Shown here: in pieces, positions 53,801-62,445 of the stretch | Layout: every line of letters begins with the position of its first letter | Numbering within the stretch: the first letter of the stretch is position 1 | Source: Trichoplusia ni | Taxonomy: Eukaryota; Arthropoda; Insecta; Lepidoptera; Noctuidae | Assembly: GCF_003590095.1 (NCBI RefSeq) | Contig: NW_020800126.1 | Coordinates: 124,001-188,000 of the forward strand | Reading direction: 5' to 3' | DNA length: 64,000 bases | The notes under the pieces: generated by a model | The model's input: only the letters and a program-made list of their open reading frames with translations | What the model was told of the DNA's origin: nothing | Database searches by the model: none | Position numbers and translations under genes: made by a program

Positions 53801-56800
53801 ACAGATACAGACATGGGTAGAAGTGGAGAGAACGATGTTTATTAATTTTGTTATCAACTAATAACAAACCGGTGTAGCAAGACTTCTTACCGTATAATTA
53901 CTTTTATATTGCTCATTTGTAACTATGCTTCCTGTACTACGCAAGTCCATGTATACACCTTGGTACTTGTAAAGTGGTTAATACGTTTTAATCAGCCTAC
54001 TATAATTTTGAGATGCCTGAATTTCTGATTAATGCACCTAACCTAAACCATCAACCGTATATGAATTGAAAATGTTTGGTGATAAAATATGATCTACAAT
54101 AATCTACATATTTGTTAAAAATAATGAAAAGGATCCAATTATAACCCCTCATGCTTCTAGTTCCCTCATCAGATCAGTTTGCAAGTACCGTAATATTAAA
54201 TTGTTAGCAAAATATAAGTGACTAGAGAGAGTTACGTAGGATTGGTCAATCGTCAGTTAAACACTCGTGTGTTATTGCTTTTAATAAGTAGTCAAAGACA
54301 AAATAATGTCTGGTACCTACATCCATATAAAAATTGAATTCTTTCAATTTTTATATGGATTTATTTCGCATTCTTATGTTCCCGAGGGAGATCAATAAAA
54401 CTATTTTAAGTTTTATAGCAGCCACCAGTTAACCGTATGTATGGTTACATAAATAACTAGTAGTTAGCAGTTAAACAAGTCTTACAAACGCAGTTACTTT
54501 AAAACTTTAAAACAGAAAGCTCGAGAAAAATTGCATTAACGATACTTTAACTGTTTAGCTAAGAATTTGAAAGGATTTTAATTATTTTTGGGGCACGTAT
54601 ATTGGAATGAATTGAAAGCGGAATTCCAATAGTATCTTGATGATCGTACTAAAGTGGGGTATTTTGCTAGAGGGCGCGGCAGTAGTCTCCTACAATCTTA
54701 ATGTGCGCAAGTTAACACCGCTCTGTAATGAAGAACAGAGTGGCTCTCACCTCTTTATGGACATCCTGCTCCCCTAATATAGAGTCTTGAAAGCAGGTAT
54801 CCCTTTTGATGTCCTTAAATATAACTTCAACATAATTTAAGGAGGCGGTATCTCTCAGCGTTAATTGTTAGACTATTTAAGTACAGTTTTGCCTTTAAAA
54901 TAAAGCGATTAATATGAGAAGAATTTCGCCCGTGTTATTACGATGCGCTAATTACTGAGTAACATTCTAATTCAGAAACCGGTGCGGTCATTAGCAGGCA
55001 GCGGCCCACAGCGGTGACGTCAGCATATAATAGGTGAGCTATCTCACTTGTGGTCAAATCACTCATAGCCTTTCTACGTCTTAGGTGAGAAATCTCTTTG
55101 TTTCTATAGTACTTTTTACTGAGTTCAACGTAACATTGCAACTGGTAAATAAATGTTAGACTGTCCATTTTTTTTGTGAAGAGTTCTTTGCATTTACCCT
55201 GATAGCAAGCTCTAGCGAGGCTAGCCCTGAGTGCTTTACCGGACTTCATTACTAGACTGTTATATTTGCTTTAAAATCATGAGGACCGAAATTATTTTAT
55301 GTAAGTATTTGATGAGGAGAGCATGGAGCATTTTTCCCACGAAATGAAAAAGTGACTGAAGTCAAAACTGTTTTGTCTGGCAGTGAAGAAATTAGCAATT
55401 TTGTCATTAATTATTATTGAACCCAGAAGCAATTCCCACCTCATATTATAGATAATAAACAGAGTATAAAATTCTTTTGTTTCTACAGTTTTGTAATAAC
55501 CATTTTTGATAAATGCGGTGGTTCTGCTAAAAATGGTTAAATACAGATCAAGAACGTTATCGATAATTTATAATTAATGTAACAATACTTCCCAAGAACC
55601 GCAAGAATTGTCATCGTTATCTGCATGTTTATTTATTTATTTATTTATTTTTAGGTTAGCCAACAATTGTTTACACAATACATTTACAATTTATTAACTG
55701 CTAACAATAACAGGTGTAACAATCACTTATAGGCTAACACCGCATGCACAAAAATTAAACGGATGGAGATAACAATAACAATGCAAAATTCCGTTTTTAT
55801 GGCAAAAACAAACAAGACAAGATGTTTAATTAATTCCGCTTGAATTAAGCGGAAAAATAGAAAAGAGAACAAACATATCATGAAATATTAATACAAACAA
55901 AAATTCTAAATATGTTATTATTAAGAAAAATGACAGATACCACAATAATAATTAATTGTTTACAAAATTAATAAAATTAAGTAAGTAAAGTAGTCAAATC
56001 ATTAGGTATTAAAAAAAAAAAAAAAAAAAAATGTTGTTGTGGCTCTATTCTTGTTTCGACGATTTTATGACAATTATTATATTACAGGTTCCTACAGTTT
56101 TGTTGTTTGACGCATCGACTTTTTTAATAATTTGTCAAGCGGCAAGTTGAAGCTTAACGTTAGGAAGTTTATAGTTTTCGGATAGACGGCTACAAAAGCT
56201 TTTTTTTATTTATTTGTACTAAGTAGTTTTATTTACTGTACGTGATTAATAAGTCGATTACAAAGTGTCACACTAAACAGTGACTTTAAATAATTTTGGA
56301 AGATTTTATTAAGACTAAAATATATATATATATCTTTGTGTTTAATTACAAATCTAGATTTTCTTCCCAGCCACACTACCTTAATTAATAGCTACTAAAA
56401 AAATCTGTAAAAATAATAGCATTAGCAGAAAACTGGCACTCCAACTTAAATAATATGTAATTGTAATCGGTACTAATGTCAACGACACTTGTTTTCGATA
56501 AGTCACGTGACTTAAATTTATCACATCCACGGAACCAGCAATTCCTTCAAGAGTCTTCTCTGATCAAGAGCTCCAACTTGTTCCAAATCCGGTCGCAATA
56601 AGCTTTATTCAAAGTATGGAAATAACATTTTTTTCCTAAAGCCATCCGTGAGGTAAACTTAAGTACTTCCTCAACATTTTATGTGCCTGTTATATTGTAC
56701 TTGCATACGTAAAAAATTGGTAATGAATGCTATGAAGTTACATTATTGCTATTAACACCAAAAACAGTATTCTCGAATACAGGTTTTAAAATACCGAATG

Positions 56801-57138
56801 AGTGTCAGCCTTCTTATGCAATTCACTTCCACAAGTAAATAAGAAATCTTCCACAATACAAGTTACCGGCGACTTTAAAATATCAACGTAATAAGCAAAC
56901 CATGTAGGTACACAGTGGTCGAACACGCAAGCAATTCTAAGGAAAATCCCAAACAGTGCGTTGCACAAAATTAAGTTGTTCCAAGTAAAACTATGCAAAC
57001 TTATCTACATAGTCCCAAGGCCCTACCGATCTGTAAACACCGCGTACTGCACTTTCGCTGCGGGTGCTACAATAGGCCAATTTCCCACAACCGTGGGAGT
57101 GTTTTTTCCTCTAAATAAGATCGTGCATACCTAGCCAT
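19008..57138 (-). CDS. BTBD11: ankyrin repeat and BTB/POZ protein, BTBD11 (ABTB3)/ABTB2 family, with long N-terminal extension
   Basis: Exons on the minus strand: 57138-57131 (tentative), 46135-45977, 38901-37567, 31167-30977, 30089-29890, 26526-26368, 25169-25031, 24916-24793, 24702-24571, 24460-24334, 24251-24106, 23965-23778, 23665-23537, 23444-23260, 23069-22855, 22688-22463, 22369-22237, 21897-21743, 21579-21452, 21295-21078, 20802-20675, 20589-20503, 20392-20232, 20055-19890, 19616-19434, 19205-19008. Every junction has GT-AG ends and matching phase. The sum is 5220 nt, 1739 residues plus stop. Residues from about 632 give a body of ~1108, close to human BTBD11 (1104): histone-fold region (about 815-970), ankyrin repeats (about 1205-1430), BTB (about 1545-1675) and a helical tail. 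The family is thought to act as adaptor or scaffold; synaptic roles are reported for mammalian BTBD11. Which vertebrate paralogue is closer I cannot tell. The 26.5-19 kb part is secure; linkage to the exons above 31 kb rests on phase only. Confidence 0.85.
21078..23665 (-). CDS. BTBD11-like body: Ser-rich linker and ankyrin repeats (8 exons)
   Basis: Exons 23665-23537, 23444-23260, 23069-22855, 22688-22463, 22369-22237, 21897-21743, 21579-21452 and 21295-21078. Family signatures include L-L-T-T-C-A-G-S, Y-Y-F-M-R-C-S-Q, then ankyrin helices: G-L-T-A-L-M-K-A-A-L-V-G-D, L-L-L-E-A-G-A-D-P-N, W-T-A-L-V-Y-A-C and L-V-Q-L-L-L-S-H-G-A-D-P. Two GC-rich insertions (about 21790-21860 and 21160-21250) add Gly/Ala-rich loops between repeats. 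A tRNA-type SINE sits in the 340-bp intron between 21897 and 22237. Confidence 0.93.
21926..22102 (+). repeat. tRNA-derived SINE in a BTB-gene intron
   Basis: Starts GGCCTGTTGGTCTAGTGGTT (A box) with GGTTCGATTCCCACCCAGG (B box) 35 bases on, then a body typical of lepidopteran SINEs (TGATGAGCACGATCATTTTG ... TGTCTGGGTG ... TATGTATTTA). The 3' end runs into an inverted repeat at 22083-22123. It is inserted antisense to the host gene. Confidence 0.75.
22083..22123. repeat. perfect inverted repeat, 20-bp arms
   Basis: CAGTTGTCTAGTACTTATAA, one base (G), then its exact reverse complement. It joins the 3' end of the SINE to intronic DNA. Confidence 0.9.
23778..25169 (-). CDS. BTBD11-like body: linker and histone-fold region (6 exons)
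   Basis: Exons 25169-25031, 24916-24793, 24702-24571, 24460-24334, 24251-24106 and 23965-23778. After a Ser/Gly linker come R-Q-P-S-L-D-T-V and V-P-W-T-A-S-E-V, then R-A-L-V-R-I-S-R-E-A-Q-R-L-S, S-K-H-E-V-A-G-A-F-R-I-V-L-S, Q-R-W-M-L-D-V-R-V and A-A-I-Y-L-C-A-G-M-E. This order of helices matches the histone-fold region of ABTB2/BTBD11 proteins. Introns are short (about 80-170 bases). All junction phases agree. Confidence 0.93.
25696..26036 (+). mobile_element. 5S rRNA-derived SINE with 13-bp target duplication
   Basis: The head (about 25716-25772) reads GATCACAGGTTAAGCTATGC ... GCGGTTGGTCCGTAGATGGG then TGACC. It follows the inner part of 5S rRNA (GATCACCGAAGTTAAGC ... GATGGGTGACC), including the internal Pol III control region. 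The body continues with GGCACGTTCAATTGTGGGTC ... GTATCGTGTTGCCCAGGTAA ... CCGACCCCAACATAGTTGGG and ends AAAAGGCTAGGCCAATG. The 13 bases ATTAATGTTGGAG occur exactly on both sides (25683-25695 and 26037-26049). It lies in the intron between the 26526-26368 and 25169-25031 exons. Confidence 0.8.
26368..26526 (-). CDS. BTBD11-like body, first exon (Ser-rich motif)
   Basis: Fifty-three codons in phase 0-0. Contains S-S-S-D-E-N-R-S-S-G-H-A-S-M-S-D-S-G, then an Arg/Pro-rich stretch. Counting from here the protein is about 1108 residues, near the size of human BTBD11, whose start also carries a short Ser/Gly motif. The Met within A-S-M-S-D could serve as an internal start for a short isoform, but that is only a possibility. 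Confidence 0.8.
26527..29889. other. BTB-gene intron with SINE fragment
   Basis: AT-rich 3.36-kb intron, no coding exon recognised. Contains a degraded tRNA-type SINE near 28735-28825. Confidence 0.7.
28735..28825 (-). repeat. degraded tRNA-type SINE fragment
   Basis: On the minus strand it reads GCACGGATAGCAGAGTGCTT then ... GTGTCGCGGGTTCATTTCAG, the same A-box and B-box plan as the copies at 34215 and 42115, but truncated. Confidence 0.5.
29890..30089 (-). CDS. N-terminal extension exon 5 of the BTB gene
   Basis: Acceptor acccacag, donor CAG|GTTTGT; enters in phase 1, leaves in phase 0. Sixty-six codons, polar and Pro/Ser/Ala-rich, including S-S-A-Q-L-K-A-V-S and a His run (K-H-D-H-H-H-R). 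Phases fit both the exon at 31167 and the one at 26526. No domain recognised. Confidence 0.7.
30977..31167 (-). CDS. N-terminal extension exon 4 of the BTB gene
   Basis: Acceptor tgttcgcag, donor AAAC|GTATGT; enters in phase 2 and leaves in phase 1. The chosen frame has nearly all G/C third positions (GCG CTG CGC GTG CGC GTG). Product: Gly/Ala/Pro/Arg/His-rich low-complexity residues ending S-P-N-N-K. The other long frame (starting A-F-E-W-V) hits a stop before the donor and does not match neighbouring phases. The DNA is over 80 percent G+C in places and CpG-rich. Confidence 0.65.
31168..37566. other. BTB-gene intron (6.4 kb)
   Basis: No supported exon. Contains a tRNA-type SINE (34215-34402) and a GC-richer patch at about 35140-35400 with a CCAAT-like box on the minus strand (GCCAATAAG). 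Confidence 0.65.
34215..34402 (-). repeat. tRNA-derived SINE
   Basis: On the minus strand begins TTGACGGCACGGATAGCTGA then GTGGTTGAGG (A-box region), has a diverged B box (GTGGGTTGGGTTGTCC), and continues GTGTGATTCATTAATGCTTG ... TTTGGCTATTTTTGTGCATG to GAAACCCCCGTG. This is a common lepidopteran SINE body. Confidence 0.7.
37567..38901 (-). CDS. 1335-nt exon: unrecognised N-terminal extension of the BTB gene
   Basis: The longest open frame in the window. After an entry at AG|C-GGG it encodes Cys-rich residues (C-P-A-R-C-S-C-F-L-C at about 92-101 of the model), then a long, mostly polar, probably disordered region. Four similar tyrosine motifs follow: H-I-Y-S-E-P (Y at about 265), K-I-Y-S-N-R (308), V-I-Y-A-N-R (383) and A-I-Y-S-E-I (419). 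A more ordered end contains G-F-L-V-V-E-F-E-G and D-W-S-F-I-Q-D-W. The frame meets TAA only inside the donor CG|GTAAGA, so the exon continues in phase 2 to 31167. If it instead belongs to a separate gene, the first ATG with a good context is at 38877-38879. I recognise no known domain. Confidence 0.75.
39683..39862 (-). mobile_element. short non-autonomous Helitron-like element, copy 2
   Basis: Same family as 18072-18288, in reverse: on the minus strand it starts TCCTTACTTAATATTATAAA and ends GGCGAAAAGCTAG, again between A and T. It is about 35 bases shorter internally and diverged, so it is an independent, older insertion. Confidence 0.72.
42115..42225 (-). repeat. tRNA-type SINE, partial
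   Basis: On the minus strand reads ATAGATAGCTGAGTGGTTGA then GGTCACCACGCCAAAC and GACGCGGATTCTTGTTCTGA, the A-box and body of the SINE at 34215-34402, truncated before the 3' part. Confidence 0.6.
42420..42600. repeat. GGGCCC-rich repeat-like block
   Basis: Five GGGCCC sites in about 160 bases within AT-rich intron, ending GGGGCCCCTGGGCCCCTAGA then TCCGGCCCTG. It looks like part of a dispersed repeat but I cannot name the family. Confidence 0.35.
44840..44935. promoter_or_regulatory. small GC-rich island in intron
   Basis: CpG-dense patch with several GCCGGC sites inside the 7.1-kb intron. It could be an alternative start region or an unrecognised exon; no reading frame stands out. Confidence 0.2.
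45977..46135 (-). CDS. N-terminal extension exon 2 of the BTB gene
   Basis: Strong acceptor (run of T then AG) and donor GG|AG-GTGACA context, entering and leaving in phase 2. The reading frame has almost only G or C at third positions (GAG GAT GCG TGT ACG CCG), the mark of real coding in this GC-rich exon. It encodes about 53 low-complexity residues rich in Ala, Pro, Gly, Arg and Cys. Its phase-2 end fits the phase-2 start of the 1335-nt exon. No domain recognised. Confidence 0.6.
47278..47395. promoter_or_regulatory. GC-rich island, candidate alternative promoter
   Basis: CpG-rich stretch containing a CRE-like TACGTCACG, 1.1-1.3 kb upstream of the 46135-45977 exon. It would be well placed as an alternative start for the BTB transcript. 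No TATA box or clear first exon is visible. Confidence 0.25.
48553..48586. repeat. two adjacent short hairpins
   Basis: CCCGC/GCGGG with a 6-base loop (48553-48568) abuts GGCAAGCCG-TT-CGGCTTGCC (48567-48586). Perfect arms, no T run after, so not a bacterial-type terminator. Confidence 0.7.
49605..49768 (-). repeat. tRNA-type SINE, partly deleted
   Basis: On the minus strand reads GACAGCGCGGGTAGCCGAAT, then GTGCCGCGGGTTCATACTTG (B box), GTGTGACCCACGAATGCTTG and CGACTTGAGTGTTTGTGAAA. Same family as 34215-34402 with the segment between A and B boxes altered. Confidence 0.65.
50534..50563. repeat. 15-bp perfect tandem duplication
   Basis: GATGCGCGGGGGCAA occurs twice head to tail, in GC-rich contrast to its surroundings. 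Confidence 0.9.
54321..54360. repeat. perfect 40-bp hairpin, 18-bp arms
   Basis: ATCCATATAAAAATTGAA, loop TTCT, then its exact reverse complement. No target duplication seen. Confidence 0.92.
55628..56031 (-). repeat. possible LINE-type 3' fragment
   Basis: Bounded on the left by a (TTTA)n run (55628-55652) and on the right by 21 A bases (56011-56031). Read on the minus strand the left end is an (AAAT)n tail, as on CR1-like retroposons, preceded by CAATTGTTGGCTAACC. No coding remnant or target duplication found. Confidence 0.3.
57131..57138 (-). CDS. tentative 8-nt coding end of the first exon (M-A-S)
   Basis: On the minus strand the sequence ATGGATGGCTAG|GTATGC holds a consensus donor. The second ATG gives ATG-GCT-AG, leaving phase 2, exactly what the next exon (T-GAG-GAT) needs, so the protein would start M-A-S-E-D-A. 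The upstream overlapping ATG gives a three-codon ORF (M-D-G-stop). A GC-rich region with a TGCAG-type repeat lies just upstream (57160-57330), as for a 5' UTR and start site. An undetected exon or another first exon is also possible. Confidence 0.35.
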
Positions 57139-59974
57139 CCATTCCAGTGCTCACGTCTGTTTCACTACCACTGCACTGCACTGCACTGAAAACTTTTACT
57201 TTTCCCGGCGTGGCGCGATGGCGTCGCTAGCGCAGTCCGTGCGGTGCGGCGCAGGCGCTTACGAGGCGCGCACGACACTGCCGCGACCCGCGCCCGGCTC
57301 TCCTATAAATTCTTTACAAGACTCGTGCCAGAGCTTGGCCCTGTACAGTCGGGCACGGCGCCGCCTGCGCGAGCCCTACACGCTTTTAACTTTACTAAAA
57401 GCTCAGAACACTTCATGTTAAGCTTCTCCTACAATTTTGGTATGTGATCAAAGGTTGTTTAATAAAATGATTCCAATTCAAATCTTCCGTTGTTATGACT
57501 TAAGATTAAATAAGCGTCTCATAATTTGAATGCCAATATTTCGAAGGCACAATATGTAATATAATTCATTGTTCATGGAGCATGGTCTGAACTTCATAAG
57601 TAACAATACTATCGTGAGAAATATAAGTGACTCACATTACGAGGCTGAATAGAAGCTCAGCATCTCTCAGGCTCAGAGAGGCTGAACATATTACAGTAAT
57701 GAGCTTTTAAAGCGAAATAATGAAGGTAATAACATCAAAGGTTGAAAGCAGAACGTACGCAATAAAATGGTTGAATTCTTTTGTAAAGGGGAAAGGCGAG
57801 AAAACACCCAAGGTGAAAGATAACACAGATCTTAAACTGCATATTTTCGCGTCAAGATATAATCTTGAGCGACCACGTGGGCTTTAATTATAAAATTAAG
57901 CACAGGATTGTACCTGCGGCCGGCGCGCGCGCAGCCTCCGGTCGTCGTTCGAGCAACCAGTCAGACCGCATGCTCCTCCCCCGCCCGCACACTTCTGTCC
58001 CAAACTTTAAACACCACACACGAAAATGTACCATAACTGCAGCAAGTAAAGCTCACATTGTATCGCAAGACAACGGTGTTTATGGTTATTTGGTATCAAA
58101 AACAAATACCTCTGCTATTTCGTACAAGACATGCCGTGCAGGGTTCTCTACATATTTGTCCAAACTTGGTCGGCAATGGACCGTATTCGGGGGGCGTAAG
58201 GCCGAATTCGTTCGCACCACTTGTAGAATGCACCTGCTTATAAGACCGTCACAATCATTGCACTTACTACAATATTGACTGGGTTTGTTATAACTGCCGT
58301 ATTTTGATCGAAACACGTGAACCACGAGGAAACAATCACTCACGAGTATGCGGTCACTAGAATCACAAGCAACACTCGACAACTTTAATATATAATTGGT
58401 AATATCCGTCACTGCCATGCAAGGAGTGGCAAAATTAAAAAAGGGTAGTTAAATCCAATGCTCTTCGTCAAATAAAAGACATTTTTTCTTGTAGTGTCAG
58501 ATTTTCAAGATAAAAAATAAACTGTTTTTATAAAGAGAGGAAAAGGCTCTGATGGCAAAATTTGGATATTTCAATACCTACTAATGTACTTAGCTATTTG
58601 TGTTAATGTTTATCAATATTAAATGAGTTACGTAGCTTTAGTCGTGAATAAATTAAAGTAAGTAACGGACAGAAATTATTGCCTAAATAAGTGCTTACCT
58701 CTGAAAACACAACTGGAAGTAGGTGGCAAGGTCTGACAGGTTGTTGGTAAACAAGTAAATGAGAACCTACTTCTTAGTAACTATAAGGGCTTATTGAAAT
58801 ACCAAAACTTTCAAGATTAATCTTAAGAATTTTTTGAGGGATCATTCGACAATGTGCATATCGCTGCATACGTCTCCAACGACAATTTCAAGAACTGAAA
58901 ATCCCTTCTCGACACAGCACACGAAAGAAAACACTACACATCATCAAACTCTAGCATTCATTAAACATGTTGTAACGACAGCTTAATATTTTGATCGGCG
59001 CCAGCTATCGTACCGTTATTATAGAATCGGGTCACCACTTAATCTGTTAAATGTGTTACCAACACTATTTCATAGCTGCGGATCTATTGCACGCGTCATG
59101 CGGGAACGGAGCAGGGTACAACAGGGAGCGGCCACGGAAGAACATTCGCAAAAGCTTTTGTTACCACCGGGGAATTCATTAAACTAATATTGATCTTAAA
59201 CGTAAAAGATACCAAAATAACTTTGCTACTTCAAAGAAAGCGTACAGAATATTAAACGTTACATTAAAAATATCTTTGCCGTAAATAGACCGCATGATCC
59301 AATCAATCAGTTATGATGCGCAGAAGCAGCTGAAGTGCGTCCGTTCCCAGAGGTGCTGGCCGATATTAACACTTAGCTAATTATGAGTAACGGGAAACGC
59401 TTGTGCTCAAATCAGGGCGCATTGCTTCCGCGCTAATTGATGACTTTACGATGGCCGATAGGTTACCTGCTCTCAAGTAGTTTCAAAGTCAATAGGTTTG
59501 TGTTTGAGTCTCACACACAATCTCCGAACTCGTTTAAATCGAAACTAATATCCCCTGGTCACGCAAGAAAAGAAAGCCAAGGACTTTGCTTGCACCGTTT
59601 GAATAGTTAAGCATATTCCTATAGAAAACTGTTGATAAACTTAGGCTTACAGTCACAAAGCTAGTTCTGCTCAAAACTCTCAGAATATAAATTATAAGTG
59701 ACCATACCCGTACTACTGTCAAACTAACACAAGAACAAGTGAAATAAAATTTTAGGAATTGTTGTCGACTTAATCATAAAATTAAAGAAAAACAAAAGAT
59801 ATCAGGAATCATCTATTGTAATTTTTGCTTGTAGAAAAGTTGAATGTTAAATGATAAGGAAACAAAGGTCTTAAAGCCTCATCATTGTCTATGGACAGGT
59901 GTTGGATGGAATCTTTTTCATAATTATTTGTGAGTTGGAGTTAGATGGGGTCATGGTATTGTTACAGCATTGAC
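57139..59974. other. spacer between BTB gene start and microprotein gene 1
   Basis: Holds GC-rich patches at 57190-57330 and about 57915-57975 that may be BTB-gene promoters. No supported coding exon. Open frames here (for example 58086-58418 minus) show no family likeness. Confidence 0.55.
57160..57330 (-). promoter_or_regulatory. GC-rich candidate promoter / 5' UTR of the BTB gene
   Basis: A CpG-rich island in AT-rich surroundings, next to a (TGCAG)n-like run (57172-57190) that on the minus strand reads GTGCAGTGCAGTGCAGTGG. It lies directly upstream of the tentative first exon. No TATA box is visible. A second GC-rich patch at about 57915-57975 could be an alternative start. Confidence 0.35.
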
Positions 59975-60410
59975 CTACTGGCAGTATGGTGTTCTCCTAG
60001 AGTAGGGGTTGGAGCAAGGAGATTCAGGCTCCTCCGGGGTACAGGGCCACTTGGGTTTCTCCTTGTCCTCGTTCTCAGGGTGGCTCCCGTCCGCCGCCCC
60101 GGTGCCAGCCCCCGCCGCGGCTACCGGAGCTGCGGCGGCGGCCGCTGCAGGGGCAGCTGCTAAAGAATCCTCGGACTCAGCAGACACTTCACCGCTCTTC
60201 GTAAATAATGCTTTGTATGCAAGGGCGATGATCCCGGTGCCAGCCACAATACTTCCTAATAAACAAAAGTAAAATATATATACCGATTGTCTTCAAATTG
60301 CGCAAGCCACGTAAGTTGCAGAAACAATAGATTTGTAATTAAGTAAATAGTAACATCTTACCAGCAAGCGGCACTAAATTACGTCTATCAGGGGTATTCC
60401 GTTCTGCCAT
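59975..60410 (-). CDS. small single-pass membrane protein, two exons (microprotein 1)
   Basis: Exons 60410-60362 (M-A-E-R-N-T-P-D-R-R) and 60255-59975, phase-1 intron with G|GTAAGA donor and tttattag acceptor, together 109 residues. After a short charged start comes one hydrophobic segment (S-I-V-A-G-T-G-I-I-A-L-A-Y-K-A-L-F, residues 18-34) and then a polar tail with an Ala run and many acidic residues, ending S-R-R-T-P-Y-C-Q. The arrangement suggests an N-anchored protein of the mitochondrial outer or ER membrane with a cytosolic tail, but that is inference. I do not recognise the family. A paralogue lies 2.1 kb upstream (62542-63073). Confidence 0.75.
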
Positions 60411-61054
60411 AGTAAGTCTGCTATGTAGATGATGTGATGTGGTGTGTTGATAAAGATTATTTTTTATTTCTCAGATTTAAAGCCATTTTTGTTGATGTTG
60501 TGTTAATTTTTGAATAATTCACGAAACGGAACTGAAACTGCAACTGTCCCTGACGTCTGTCGGTAATAGAGTACGCATCAAGACATTTTTGTGTCAATTT
60601 TGTTAGAACATTTTGAAAATAGATTTATTTGGAAAGAAGGATGATCTCCGCACTAAACTAAAGAGCTCCGCTCATAATGAAATTAGCTACTGCTCTAGAA
60701 CGATGACTTTGTATATAACATCTTTAGCTTAGCCATTTATTAGGACTTTGATCGTATTGAATAAATACTTCTACTGGACTGTACACTATAAGAAGATGAT
60801 TTGGTTGGTAGCTTAGCTTATCAACTAAAAATGTAATGTAGTTTCCTAAACAGTTTAAGTGATGGAATCACAATGATTTCAAGATATGAAGGAAGTATTT
60901 ACCAGTCAAAAGCTTGTTGAAAATTAAAATTTTATTAATCTTTATTTTAACAGAGTATGAAATAATAAGTTGACCTTTATGTGAACTTTCTCGGTCAGTC
61001 GGAAAGTGAACGTGAAGCGGGTTGTGGGTCGGCATTGTCGCGGCGCGCGTCGCC

Positions 61055-61065
61055 TGCGCATGCGC
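61055..61065. promoter_or_regulatory. NRF-1/erect-wing type palindrome
   Basis: TGCGCATGCGC inside a short CpG-rich patch (61030-61070), about 650 bases upstream of the microprotein 1 start codon. This is the core site of NRF-1 family factors, which often serve genes for mitochondrial proteins. Occupancy is unproven. Confidence 0.4.
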
Positions 61066-62445
61066 GTGCTATGTAAATTACCATCTGCTTGCAGGTACCT
61101 ACGGCAAACCCTACAAGGTTATATAAAGATAAACTTATAGCTGATACACAAATAATGGTAGTAGGTACAATAAAGATTGAGTGTCAACGAAAGGCCAAAA
61201 TGTCTTAGAATAACCTAATAAAACATTACACAGAAATCTAGCCAGATAGAGACTGCTTAAGCATGTGAACCGAGCTGGAAGCCGATATTAGAATGAGATA
61301 GGTAATGGATTGAAGATCGGCTTAGGACAAATGCAGCTAGTAGCTTTTGCTATCCGTGAATAGTAGACGTAATTCAGCTGCAACATGCTGACTACCTCGA
61401 GCAGCTTTTCTATAGTCCACCCACCTTTATCCTTAGCATACCTACTTTCTGATATTCTTGAAACACAAAGCTTCACCATAAAGTTTAGCGCTTGTGACAT
61501 ATTATTCTGTCATTCAAAAAATGTTCGTCTAGTTTATTGTTATCAAAAACAAATTAATATGCAAAAAAATCAATAAAAACAGCTAAAAACTAAGGGGACC
61601 CGCTATAAAATGAACCTTACTGTAGTCTACTGTATGCCAGGACAAATATGAATGTTACAGTAGGAGCACTCAAAGGTTAGTAGGTAATCTAAAAATACCT
61701 GGACTTTTATACCTAAGTGTATTTTAAATTCCATAACTTGGGAAGTTTTTAACGAGCATGTGAAATCAAGAATGGGATACTTAATATGGCCTAGTGTAGC
61801 CAGCAGCCGTAATAACAGACAATAATACCGAATAACTTCATTTCACAAGGATTCCTCACGAATTTTCTCCGTCTTGATACCTAACGGAGGCCTGTGGAGG
61901 TGGACGTCGCGGAATCTTAGCGACGAAAACTACTGGAGTTATTCTTTCTCCTTTTACACCCACGGGGAAGCATTATAAACTATTAAGATGGAGGCATTAT
62001 GACTCCATGCCTAAGACCTCCATTGAGTTAAGAATAACAGAACAGATTCACCGAAATACCGTTTGCGCTTTTCCCGACGTGGTGAAGACTAGACCTAGAA
62101 GAGACCCTTTTGATTTAGGGCAGCCCGGCGGCTGACTTAACCAGTGCCTCGCCCAAATAATATCTAATTTCTAAGCACAGTACACAAGCGTTGATGTTCT
62201 AAAAGATTTTTTATTTTCAGGCAACTTATTCACAAGACAACCTATAATGATAATTTACCTTTTCCAAGCGATTTCAGTCTACTTTATTTTTGTGCTTACC
62301 ATATGGATTTCCGCTTATGTACTTATGGGCAAAGCAATACGTATGTATACATATATTGGTATTTTAACTTTTTAAGCGATCATCCTTGCCGCAGCATTGG
62401 CACCCTTTTAGGTCAGTGTAAGTTTAGACAACAGTTAAAAGACAT

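Larger units (their letters stand above)
46136..57130. other. BTB-gene first intron (about 11 kb, tentative)
   Basis: No supported exon on either strand. Contains a GC-rich island (47278-47395) 1.2 kb upstream of the 46135 exon, a SINE copy (49605-49768), hairpins (48553-48586, 54321-54360), a 15-bp tandem repeat (50534-50563) and a TTTA/poly(A) bounded segment (55628-56031). Confidence 0.6.

Noticed and set aside
54938..55249. Minus-strand frame of 103 codons beginning M-K-S-G-K-A-L-R
   Set aside because: Real-looking composition, but no splice context, promoter or family likeness. Could be a chance frame in an 11-kb intron.
57218..57447. Plus-strand open frames in the GC-rich island
   Set aside because: No splice or family support. 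The island is better read as promoter or 5' UTR of the minus-strand gene.
57865..58278. Plus-strand frame of 137 codons and an opposing minus frame of 110 codons
   Set aside because: The plus frame has no ATG start at its beginning, and neither shows codon bias or any recognisable domain.
60009..60272. Plus-strand open frame of 87 codons rich in Ala and Pro
   Set aside because: It is the mirror of the Ala-rich tail of microprotein 1. The minus frame has splice sites, an ATG exon and a paralogue, the plus frame has none.
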